From an uncultured Eubacteriales bacterium (lineage in GTDB: Bacteria; Bacillota; Clostridia; Oscillospirales; Butyricicoccaceae), in NCBI GenBank assembly GCA_900555855.1, contig USML01000008.1, positions 1-29,062 of the forward strand: a DNA stretch of 29,062 bases, in the 5' to 3' direction. Of this stretch, positions 1 to 6,958 are shown in pieces. Below the pieces are notes generated by a model. The model was not told the DNA's origin, did not search any database, and saw only the letters and a list, made by a program, of their open reading frames with translations. A program made the translations under genes and the position numbers. The stretch's first letter is position 1. Each line of letters opens with the position of its first letter.

Positions 1-257
1 CCGTTGACAAAGGCCGTGCGCACCAGCGCGCGCTCTCCGCCCAGGACCCGGGCATAGATCCGCTCCAGCTTGTCCCGGCCGGTATCGTCGTAGCCATAGC
101 CGGTGGTGCCGTTGAAGTCCGCAGCCTGGACCCGCTCCTCCGCGAAGGCGGCCAGGACCTTTTCCGTGTTGCAGAGGGCGATCCGGTCGATCTCCGCGAA
201 ACGGCCGGCACACCGGGCCTCCGCCCGGGCGGCCAGCTCCTGCATCTTCTGGTTCAT
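1..257 (-). CDS. Methionine gamma-lyase family / aluminium resistance protein (5' part only)
   Basis: Only the N-terminal 85 or so residues lie in the window; the gene runs off the left edge. The translation starts MNQKMQELAARAEARC and contains a run close to FNGTTGYGYDDTGRDKLE followed by IYARVLGGERALVRTAF. This is the characteristic N-terminus of the PLP-dependent Cys/Met-metabolism enzymes annotated as methionine gamma-lyase family or 'aluminium resistance' proteins; members are fold-type I lyases with poorly defined substrates. The start at base 257 is supported by an AAAGGAGC ribosome binding site about 7 bases upstream. It follows the four M42 peptidase genes in the same direction after 84 bases that contain a GC-rich hairpin, so it may be the last gene of that operon. 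The PLP lysine lies outside the window. Family assignment is by recognition of the motif, so substrate is not claimed. Confidence 0.72.
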   Translation of the reverse strand, partial: MNQKMQELAARAEARCAGRFAEIDRIALCNTEKVLAAFAEERVQAADFNGTTGYGYDDTGRDKLERIYARVLGGERALVRTAFVN

Positions 258-282
258 GATAAAAAGCTCCTTTTCTGTGGAT

Positions 283-312
283 CCGGGCCGGAAGGCGCAC
301 CCTCCGGCCCGG
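283..312. other. GC-rich inverted repeat between M42 operon and next gene
   Basis: Ten-base arms CCGGGCCGGA and TCCGGCCCGG are separated by a 10-base loop. Read on the minus strand it lies just after the last M42 gene and before the partial lyase gene. No run of T follows it, so it is not a classical intrinsic terminator; an intercistronic mRNA hairpin is as likely. Confidence 0.45.
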
Positions 313-341
313 CGGAAAGATGATTCAAGAGGAACGGGGGA

Positions 342-1364
342 TCAAAGCTGCCGCATGGCGGCGGCGGCCAGCAGGCGGCCCGCCTGACGGACATCCTCCA
401 GATGGACGATCTCCCCGTGGGAATGGACATTGCGGCAGGGGATGCTCACGCAGCTGGCCAGAACGCCGCTGCGGGTGATCTGCATGGCGCGGGCGTCGGT
501 AGAGCCGCCCAGCAGGATCTCATCCTGATAGACGATGCCCGCCGCCTCCGCGCTCCGGCGCAGATGCTCCACGGCCTGGGGATTGGCCCGCATGCCGCCG
601 TCCTTGAGCTTGATGGCGGGGCCGCCGCCCAGACGGACCCGGTTGCGCTGGTGGGGCAGGTATTCCGGTGTGTCGGCCGCCACGGTCACATCCACGGAGA
701 AGCCCATATAGGGCTCGATGCCGAAGGCTGCGGTGGCGCCACCCCGGCAGCCCACCTCCTCCTGCGCGGAGAAGACGAAATACAGATCGTTGGGGCTTTC
801 CTTCACCTGCTCCATGGCCAGCAGAAGGGCGATGCAGCCGGAAAGGTCGTCGGTATAGGAGCTCATCATATTGCCGCCGGCCAGAAGCACGGGCTGGGCG
901 TCGAAGACGCAGACAGAGCCGATGGGCGCAAGCGCTTCCGCTTCTGCCCGGTCCTTTGCGCCGAGGTCGATGAAAAGATCGTGGATATCCACATCATAGG
1001 GCGTTTTGCCGGGGATGCCGGCATCCTTGTCCGGCCAGATGCTGCCCCGGACGCCGCGCTCCGTGCGCACGGAAACGCCGATCAGGGAGAAGGGCGTGTG
1101 TCCGCCCAGCGGCTCGAACCGGAGAAAGCCCCGGGAGTCGATGTCGGTGATCAACAGACCGAGCACATCCATGTGAGCGGCCAGCATGAGCTTTTTGCCC
1201 GGGCCCTTTTTATGGCAGATCACATTGCCCAGCGTGTCGGTATAGACTTCGTCTGCCAGCGGGCGGGCCAGCTCCATGAGCAGCTGCGCCTGGGGTGCTT
1301 CAAAGCCGGAGGGCATGGCGCACTGCACCAGACGGCGCTGCAATTCCAGAATATGTTCCATCAT
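342..1364 (-). CDS. M42 family metallo-aminopeptidase (copy A)
   Basis: 340 residues, the usual length for cytosolic M42 (TET-type, co-catalytic metal) aminopeptidases that trim short peptides. All expected ligands are visible: H64 and D66 in AHMDVLG, D172-D173 in YTDDLSG, the catalytic/ligand pair E202-E203 in QEEVGCRGG, D225 in SVDVT and H314 in NVHSHGE. The start is one of two adjacent ATG codons (1364 or 1361) behind AAGGAGGGG. It is the fourth and last of four M42 genes, 9 bases after copy B. Copies A and B resemble each other most: both carry HKKGPG before the AHMD motif and QEEVGCRG, so they look like the most recent duplication. No signal peptide. Substrate preference (acidic, hydrophobic or other N-terminal residue) cannot be read from the sequence. 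Confidence 0.92.
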   Translation of the reverse strand: MMEHILELQRRLVQCAMPSGFEAPQAQLLMELARPLADEVYTDTLGNVICHKKGPGKKLMLAAHMDVLGLLITDIDSRGFLRFEPLGGHTPFSLIGVSVRTERGVRGSIWPDKDAGIPGKTPYDVDIHDLFIDLGAKDRAEAEALAPIGSVCVFDAQPVLLAGGNMMSSYTDDLSGCIALLLAMEQVKESPNDLYFVFSAQEEVGCRGGATAAFGIEPYMGFSVDVTVAADTPEYLPHQRNRVRLGGGPAIKLKDGGMRANPQAVEHLRRSAEAAGIVYQDEILLGGSTDARAMQITRSGVLASCVSIPCRNVHSHGEIVHLEDVRQAGRLLAAAAMRQL

Positions 1365-1373
1365 GACCCCTCC

Positions 1374-2387
1374 TTATGTATTCAGGAACGCGGCCAGCAG
1401 ACGGCCGGCCAGTTCCGCGTCGGTCTTGTCATAGGTCTCCGCAGGAGAATGGATATGGCGGGTGGGGATGCTCACGCAGGTGGCCGCCACATTTTCCAGC
1501 GCCTTCTGCATGGCGGAGGTGTCGGTGCCGCCGCCGGTGAGGATCTCCTCCTGCCAGGGGATCTGGCAGTCCCGGGCCGTCTGCCGCAGCCGGGCGTTGA
1601 GGGCGGGGCTGCAGATGACGCTGTGGTCCTTGATCTTGATGGTGGGGCCGTTGCCCAGCGTGCGGGTGGGGACCTTCCGGGGAGAAGCGGGCGTATCGTC
1701 CACGCCGCAGACATCGCAGGCGATGCCCAGCGCGGGACGGATGGCCTGGGCGGCGCTGAGCGCGCCCCGGCAGCCCACCTCCTCCTGGGTGGAAAAGACA
1801 TAATAAACATCGTAATTGCCGGCCTTTGCCTGCTCCATGGTCAGCAGCAGCACCACACAGCCGATGAGATCATCGGCATAGGGGCCCACGATGCGGCTGC
1901 CCGCCGCCAGCTCCGGCAGACCCTCAAAGGCTGCCATATCGCCGATGTGGATCAGCGTCTGGGCCTCCTCCAGCGAGGAAGCGCCGATATCCAGATACAG
2001 GTCGGTATAGCGGATCTGGTTCCAGCACTGGGAAAGCGTCTGGGCGGTTTCCCGGGCGCGGATGATGCCGTGGGTGCCGTTGGGGAAGACCACGCGGCAG
2101 TTCACCAGCTCTGCAGGGCTGTGGCCGCCGATGCCGTCGAAATCGGCAAAGCCGTTTTCATCCAGCCCGGTGACAATAAAGCCGATGGCGTCCATGTGGG
2201 CGACCAGCATGATCCGTTCGCCGGGGCCTTTTTTATGGCAGATCAGATTGCCCATGGCGTCTGTGGTGATCTTGTCCACAAAGGGCGCGGCCAGCGTCTG
2301 CAGCACCTGGGCCACGCCGGTCTGCTCCGAGCCGGAGGGACGGGCGGCCGCCGCCAGCTTCTGATGAAGCTCCAAAACATCAAACAT
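1374..2387 (-). CDS. M42 family metallo-aminopeptidase (copy B)
   Basis: 337 residues with an intact M42 active site: H64/D66 (AHMDAIG), D172-D173 (YADDLIG), E202-E203 (QEEVGCRGA), D225 (ACDVCGVD) and H312 (RHIHSPAE). The ATG at 2387 overlaps the 3' end of copy C by 8 bases, so translation is probably coupled; AGGTGAGC upstream serves as ribosome binding site inside the preceding gene. M42 enzymes assemble into dodecameric tetrahedral shells, so copies A-D could in principle form mixed particles; that is inference. Copy B has an extra aspartate after the metal-ligand aspartate (GVDDTPA), where copy A has VAADTPE. Cytosolic, no signal peptide. Confidence 0.92.
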   Translation of the reverse strand: MFDVLELHQKLAAAARPSGSEQTGVAQVLQTLAAPFVDKITTDAMGNLICHKKGPGERIMLVAHMDAIGFIVTGLDENGFADFDGIGGHSPAELVNCRVVFPNGTHGIIRARETAQTLSQCWNQIRYTDLYLDIGASSLEEAQTLIHIGDMAAFEGLPELAAGSRIVGPYADDLIGCVVLLLTMEQAKAGNYDVYYVFSTQEEVGCRGALSAAQAIRPALGIACDVCGVDDTPASPRKVPTRTLGNGPTIKIKDHSVICSPALNARLRQTARDCQIPWQEEILTGGGTDTSAMQKALENVAATCVSIPTRHIHSPAETYDKTDAELAGRLLAAFLNT

Positions 2388-3405
2388 TCAGCTCACCTGC
2401 TTCCTTGATGACGATCTCCGCCAGCCGGCGCACCTCTTCCACATCGGGAAGATAGGCCACATTGCAGGCGCAGTGGATGTAACGAACGGGGGTGGAAAGG
2501 CCGAAGGCAATGGCGCCGGGGCCTTCTGCCGCGCGGGAGGAATCTGTGGAGCCGTTGGCGGAGCGGCGATACTGCCACCGGACGCCGGCCTTGTCCGCCT
2601 GCGCCAGGACCTTTTCCCGGAAGGCGCGCGGATAGACGGTGCCCCGATCCATCAGGGAGACCACCGCACCCGCCCGCTGGCAGCAGGACTGCTTGTGGGA
2701 GGGGATCTCCGGCATATCGGCGGCGGTGGTGCCCTCCAGCGTCAGGATGCAGCCGGGCTCCAGCCGATGGGCTGCCGCAGCGGCGCCCCGGGAGCCGATC
2801 TCCTCGCCTACGGTAAAGACAAACCAGGTGTCATAGGGCAGGGGCTGGGCCAGCAGCTTGAGCATGACGGCGCAGCCCACCCGGTCGTCCAGCGCCTTGG
2901 CCTTGACACAGTCTGTGCCGAAGGGCAGGAAGGCGCTGTCGAACATTACGGGGTCACCGGGCATGGCCAGAGCCTCCGCTTCCTTTTTGCTCTTGCAGCC
3001 CATATCCACATAGAGGCTGTTCAGGGCGGGGGCGATCTTGCGCTCCTCCGGCGTGGTGAGATGGACGGCCTTCAGCGCAATGACGCCGGGGGTCTTTTTC
3101 CCGCCAACGCGCATCCGGCGGCCGATGAGCACCCGGGGATCCACGCTGCCCACGGCGGAGATATGCAGCATACCGTCCTCCGTGATGTCCCGCACCAGAA
3201 AGCCCACCTCGTCCATGTGCGCACAGACCATCATGGGGCGCCGGCGGGGTTTTTCGCCCTTTTTGAACACGAACAGGCTGCCCAGCGCATCGGTGAACAG
3301 CTCGTCTGCAAAGGGCCGGGCCTGCTCCTCGATAAAGGCGCGGACCTCGTCCTCATAGCCTGCCACGCCGTCCAGCTGGCAAAGCTGTCTTAAAAGCTCC
3401 TTCAT
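2380..3405 (-). CDS. M42 family metallo-aminopeptidase (copy C)
   Basis: 341 residues. Ligands: H63/D65 in AHMDEVG, D173-D174 in KALDDRVG, E201-E202 in GEEIGSRGA, E224 in LEGTTAAD and H311 in VRYIHCACN. The fourth ligand is Glu rather than the Asp of copies A, B and D; both residues occur at this position in the family, and the EGTTAAD form resembles the YsdC-like branch. This copy therefore represents a different subfamily from A and B. The ATG at 3405 forms a 4-base ATGA overlap with the stop of copy D, and an AGGAGGT site sits 7-8 bases upstream. Spacing to copy B is an 8-base overlap. Expected role is cytosolic release of N-terminal amino acids from short peptides. Confidence 0.92.
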   Translation of the reverse strand: MKELLRQLCQLDGVAGYEDEVRAFIEEQARPFADELFTDALGSLFVFKKGEKPRRRPMMVCAHMDEVGFLVRDITEDGMLHISAVGSVDPRVLIGRRMRVGGKKTPGVIALKAVHLTTPEERKIAPALNSLYVDMGCKSKKEAEALAMPGDPVMFDSAFLPFGTDCVKAKALDDRVGCAVMLKLLAQPLPYDTWFVFTVGEEIGSRGAAAAAHRLEPGCILTLEGTTAADMPEIPSHKQSCCQRAGAVVSLMDRGTVYPRAFREKVLAQADKAGVRWQYRRSANGSTDSSRAAEGPGAIAFGLSTPVRYIHCACNVAYLPDVEEVRRLAEIVIKEAGELNV

Positions 3406-4442
3406 TCAGCGCGACCTCCTTCCAGCGACAGGATAAACTCCGCCGTCAGCCGGCCGACGCTTTTCACATCTTCCATGCGCACCAGCTCCACGGGGGAATG
3501 CATATATTTCAGGGGCAGAGAGAGCACCAGCGTCTGACAGCCCTCCCGCTGGGTCTGTATCGGCCAGGCGTGGGTGCCGCTGCGGCTGGGGCAGCATTCT
3601 GCCAGATGGGGGATCTCCTTGGCGCGGGCGACCTCCATGGCCTTTTTCGCCAGCCGGGGCAGGCTGTTGGAGCCGATGGAGAGGATGGCGCCGTCGCCCA
3701 GTTTGGCGCAGACCTGGGGCGCGTCGCCGGTGCGGGCGTGGGTCACATCCACGGCGATGGCATAGTCCGGATGGACCTTATAGGCGTTGATCAGGCCGCC
3801 GTCGAAGCCCGTCTCCTCCTTGGTGGAGGCGGAGAGGACTACATTCACCGGCAGCTTTTTGTCCTGCAGCAGCTCCATGGCGTGGAGCAGGCAGACCAGA
3901 CAGGCCCGGTCGTCAAGGGCCTTGCCGCAGATGGAGTCGTTCTTCAGCTCTATCATGTCGTTGGCAAAGGCCATAAAGTCGCCAACATGGACGACCTCCC
4001 GGGCCTGGGGCCCGGTCATACCGATGTCCACCACCATCTCGGGGATGGGGACGGACTTTTTCTGGTCGCCGGCCTTCTGCAGGTGGGGCGGCATGGCCGC
4101 CACGATGCCCAGAATGGGGCCGCGGTCCCGGGTGAGGACGGTGAGCTCGCTGCCCAGCAGCATCCGCTGGTCCACGCCGCCCTCGGTGGTGAACCGCAGG
4201 AAGCCATCCTCCGTCACCTCCGTGACGGTAAAGCCGATCTGGTCGATATGGGCGTCCAGCAGGACGGTCTTTGCGCCGGGAATGCCGCAGCTGCGCCAGC
4301 CCAGCACATTGCCGAAAGCGTCCACCTCAACACGGTCGCAGTAAGGCTCCATCAGCTCCCGGGCGATCTCCGCCACCCGGTGCTCATCGCCGGAAACGCC
4401 GTATTCCGAAGTGAGCTTTCGGATCTTCTCCTGTAAGGTCAA
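3402..4442 (-). CDS. M42 family metallo-aminopeptidase (copy D)
   Basis: 346 residues. Active-site residues: H65/D67 in DAHIDQIG, D177-D178 in KALDDRA, E209-E210 in TKEETGFDGG, D232 in AVDVTHARTGDAP and H315 in LKYMHSPVE. It is the most divergent of the four (HID instead of HMD, KEETG instead of QEEVG). The reading frame most plausibly starts at a TTG codon at 4442, because the N-terminal helix MTLQEKIRKLTSEYGVSGDE aligns with the family start, AGAGGTG lies 8 bases upstream, and the next ATG would remove about 30 conserved residues. First peptidase gene after murD, 40 bases downstream of it, with no terminator in between, so all four peptidases are likely on the murD transcript. Confidence 0.9.
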   Translation of the reverse strand: MTLQEKIRKLTSEYGVSGDEHRVAEIARELMEPYCDRVEVDAFGNVLGWRSCGIPGAKTVLLDAHIDQIGFTVTEVTEDGFLRFTTEGGVDQRMLLGSELTVLTRDRGPILGIVAAMPPHLQKAGDQKKSVPIPEMVVDIGMTGPQAREVVHVGDFMAFANDMIELKNDSICGKALDDRACLVCLLHAMELLQDKKLPVNVVLSASTKEETGFDGGLINAYKVHPDYAIAVDVTHARTGDAPQVCAKLGDGAILSIGSNSLPRLAKKAMEVARAKEIPHLAECCPSRSGTHAWPIQTQREGCQTLVLSLPLKYMHSPVELVRMEDVKSVGRLTAEFILSLEGGRAE

Positions 4443-4482
4443 TTCCGATACACCTCTTTCTCTGTAGTTTCAGGTCGTCGAT

Positions 4483-5853
4483 TTATTTCAGCGCCCAAAC
4501 CTGCTCCTTGAAATATTGGCCGCGGAGCATGAAATTGGGGAACTGATCAAAGGAAGCGCAGGCCGGGCTGAACAGGACGATATCCCCCGGCCGGGCCAGC
4601 GCCCGGGCCCGGCGGATCACATCGTCCAGCCGGTCAAAATGCAGGATCTCCGGCGCACCGGGCCGGTAATGGGAGGAGCGCAGCACGGCGGCCTCGATCT
4701 TTTCCGCCGTTGCCCCGCAGAGCAGAAGCAGCCGCACATGCTCCGGCAGCAGCTCGCCCAGCTGGTCGAAGGGGATGTGCTTGTCGTAGCCGCCGGCGAT
4801 GAGGATCACCTTCTGGGAAAAGCTCTTCAGGCCGGCAATGGTACGGGAGGGGCTGCTGCCGATGGAATCGTTGTACCAGCTTACGCCGTCCAGCTCCCGC
4901 ACCAGCTCCAGCCGGTGCTCCACACCGCCGAAGGTGCGGGCCACCTGATCCATGACCTCCGGAGAGACCAGACCGCGCAGGGCGGCGCAGGCGGCCATAT
5001 AGTTTTCAATGTTGTGGACGCCAGGGATGCGGATATCGGCGGCGGCCATCACCGGCGCGCCATCATCTGTGATGACGCCGCCTTCCAGACAGACGCCCTG
5101 CGCCAGCCTGCTTTGCCGGGAGAAAAAGCGCACACGGCCCGGGGCCTGGGGCGCCAGCGCCCGGGTGAGCTCGTTGTCGTAGTTCAGCACCAGAACATCC
5201 TCCGGCCCCTGCCGGCGGAAGATGTTGCACTTGGCACTGACATATTCGTCCATATCCTTATGGACATCCAGATGGTTGGGGCTCAGGTTGGTGATGACGG
5301 CGATGTGAGGCGCCTGCTCCATGCTCATCAGCTGGAAGGAGGAAAGCTCCAGCACAGCAACATCCTCGGGGCGCATCTGTTCCGCCTGATCCAGCAGCGG
5401 CGTTCCGATGTTGCCGCCCAGCCAGACGGTTTTGCCCGCGGCCTTCAGCATCTCCGCGATGAGGGTGGTGGTGGTGGTCTTGCCGTCGCTGCCGGTAACG
5501 GCGATCTGCATACAGGGACAGACGGCAAAAAAGACCTCCATTTCCGAGGTGATCTCTGCGCCCCGGGCCTTTGCCGCCAGCAGCGCAGGATGGTCGGGCC
5601 GCAGACCTGGCGTGCGGAAGATGATGTCCCCCTCCAGCCCGTCCAGATAGCCCTCGCCCAGCACCAGCTCCACGCCCAGCGACTGCAGCTCCGGTACGAT
5701 CGCGCCCAGCTGCTCCGCTGTTTTTTTATCCCGGGCGGTGAGCCTTGCGCCCGCCCCCGCCAAAAGCCGCAGCAGCGGGCGGTTGGAAACACCGATGCCG
5801 ATGACGGTGATCCGTTTGCCAGCGGTGCTGCGCAGATATTCCTGGATCGTCAT
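4483..5853 (-). CDS. murD: UDP-N-acetylmuramoyl-L-alanine--D-glutamate ligase
   Basis: Cytosolic Mur ligase that adds D-Glu to UDP-MurNAc-L-Ala using ATP in peptidoglycan precursor synthesis. 456 residues, the normal MurD length. N-terminal UDP-binding domain starts with KRITVIGIGVSN (residues 13-24). The ATP loop is TGSDGKTTTT (about 120-129). The central domain has NLSPNHLDVHKDMDEYVSAK-type residues with the histidine/lysine of the family, and the C-terminal domain carries GGVEHRLELV and WYNDSIGSSPSRT, the MurD version of the NDSKATNP element. The start at 5853 has AGGAGG 7 bases upstream. murD usually sits in a dcw-type cluster; here it heads a run of M42 peptidases instead, which is unusual. 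A promoter lies about 40 bases upstream. Confidence 0.95.
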   Translation of the reverse strand: MTIQEYLRSTAGKRITVIGIGVSNRPLLRLLAGAGARLTARDKKTAEQLGAIVPELQSLGVELVLGEGYLDGLEGDIIFRTPGLRPDHPALLAAKARGAEITSEMEVFFAVCPCMQIAVTGSDGKTTTTTLIAEMLKAAGKTVWLGGNIGTPLLDQAEQMRPEDVAVLELSSFQLMSMEQAPHIAVITNLSPNHLDVHKDMDEYVSAKCNIFRRQGPEDVLVLNYDNELTRALAPQAPGRVRFFSRQSRLAQGVCLEGGVITDDGAPVMAAADIRIPGVHNIENYMAACAALRGLVSPEVMDQVARTFGGVEHRLELVRELDGVSWYNDSIGSSPSRTIAGLKSFSQKVILIAGGYDKHIPFDQLGELLPEHVRLLLLCGATAEKIEAAVLRSSHYRPGAPEILHFDRLDDVIRRARALARPGDIVLFSPACASFDQFPNFMLRGQYFKEQVWALK

Positions 5854-5891
5854 GAAAAAGCCTCCTGTCGGCCAGATTTTTCAACGATATC

Positions 5892-5920
5892 AGTATACTC
5901 CAAATCTCCTGTTCCCGCAA
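5892..5920 (-). promoter_or_regulatory. Predicted promoter of murD-M42 operon
   Basis: On the minus strand TTGCGG (5920-5915) and TATACT (5897-5892) are separated by 17 bases, a reasonable vegetative sigma-factor promoter. The first transcribed base would be near 5885, giving a leader of about 30 bases before the murD start at 5853. Confidence 0.5.
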
Positions 5921-5970
5921 CAAAAACTCGGCGCAGTGGGGAAAAATCATGAAAGCAGGGAAATACGCGG

Positions 5971-6000
5971 AAAAAGGCCGCCCCTACCGGGAGGCCCTTT
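5971..6000 (-). terminator. Predicted terminator after the exported-protein gene
   Basis: Read on the minus strand, GGCC-T-CCC pairs with GGG-C-GGCC around a short loop and is followed by TTTTT. The stem has one mismatch. It lies just after the stop of the gene at 6013-6879 and before the murD promoter. Confidence 0.5.
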
Positions 6001-6012
6001 CCGAACGAAAGG

Positions 6013-6879
6013 CTATGCGTCAGGCGAAAGGGCGCTTACGGCAGACTCGCAGGGAAGAAAGATATATTCGCCGCCTTCCAGACGCAGGTTGCCCCAGCGA
6101 AGCGCGTCTGCGCCGGGGCTCTGGCCGCAGCAGCTGAAGCCCCAGGTGTCCAGCGTGCCTGAAAATGTGACGCCGGCAGAGCAGACGGTGAGCCATTGAT
6201 CATCCGGCAGGCCTTCGCTGGCATAGCCCCAGTCCTGATAGGGCTCCGCCGCGATGGCGGAGCTGTCAAACAGACGGCACTCCATGCTCACCTCGTCCAG
6301 AAGAAGGAAGGTGCGATAGGGGCTTGGCTGATGGAGGGAAGCAAGAAACTGGCCAAAGAGCAGCTCCAGCGCCTGCTGCGGGCCGGCGGCGTCCTGCTGG
6401 GGAAGACGGTATTCCGCCAGAGCTTCCCGGCAGGCTTCAAAGCGCCTGGCAGGCTGCCGGTTCGGGTCATATAAAAATTCTGCGTCTATACCAGCATCGG
6501 TCCAGAACTGCTCCAACGCCTCGGGCAGACGGAACCACTGGCCGGCGGCGGTTCTTTTGCAGAAGGTCCGACCGTCCTGGCTGCAGAAGTCCAGATACTG
6601 CCGCGTGGGCGTTTCGACCGGGTCCGGGCAGAGATATTCCAGCCGGAACAGCACTTCAGGAGCCTGCGGCAGCGCTGCCGGCTCCGCCTGCGCAAGCAGT
6701 GTCAGCAGGCGGGGGAGATCCGACGCCGAAAGCAGATAGGCCGGGGCGGCCTGAGATGAAAAGATCAGGCCCGCATAGCCCTGCTGCAGAGCTTCCGCCG
6801 CGGGGAGCGCAAGTCCGGCCGGTTCTTTTGGACTTCCGCAGGTGCACAGCAGCAGCAGGCAAAGGGTCAGCAAAAGCAT
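6013..6879 (-). CDS. Exported protein of unknown function, possible lipoprotein
   Basis: 288 residues. The first 15 residues (MLLLTLCLLLLCTCG) are a hydrophobic signal segment ending in a Cys-rich CTCGS; the lipobox is imperfect (Thr at -1), so lipidation at that cysteine is only likely. The start at 6879 is forced: the frame is open only 9 further codons upstream without another usable start. No domain is recognised in the mature part, which is rich in Leu, Ala, Glu and Tyr and contains a CGQSPGADAL segment and a final YIFLP strand. It lies downstream of the 5'-nucleotidase gene and separated from it by an intrinsic terminator, so expression depends on readthrough or on a promoter that I do not see. 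Ribosome binding site is weak. Confidence 0.65.
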   Translation of the reverse strand: MLLLTLCLLLLCTCGSPKEPAGLALPAAEALQQGYAGLIFSSQAAPAYLLSASDLPRLLTLLAQAEPAALPQAPEVLFRLEYLCPDPVETPTRQYLDFCSQDGRTFCKRTAAGQWFRLPEALEQFWTDAGIDAEFLYDPNRQPARRFEACREALAEYRLPQQDAAGPQQALELLFGQFLASLHQPSPYRTFLLLDEVSMECRLFDSSAIAAEPYQDWGYASEGLPDDQWLTVCSAGVTFSGTLDTWGFSCCGQSPGADALRWGNLRLEGGEYIFLPCESAVSALSPDA

Positions 6880-6900
6880 TCGCTTCAGAAAGCAACCGCT

Positions 6901-6938
6901 TCTGTTTTAAAAAAGGCTCCCGCAGGTCTGCGGGAGCC
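6901..6938 (-). terminator. Intrinsic terminator of the 5'-nucleotidase gene
   Basis: GGCTCCCGCAG and CTGCGGGAGCC form an 11-base perfect stem (loop effectively 4 bases) directly after the stop codon region of the gene at 6959-8860. On the minus strand the stem is followed by TTTTTT. Confidence 0.85.
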
Positions 6939-6958
6939 ATTGGAAATGGAAAGACGGA

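Noticed and set aside
402..2408. Long plus-strand frame (668 codons) opposite the M42 genes
   Set aside because: Antisense shadow in high-G+C DNA, rich in Gly, Ala, His and Asp, no recognisable domain, while the minus strand encodes intact M42 active sites.
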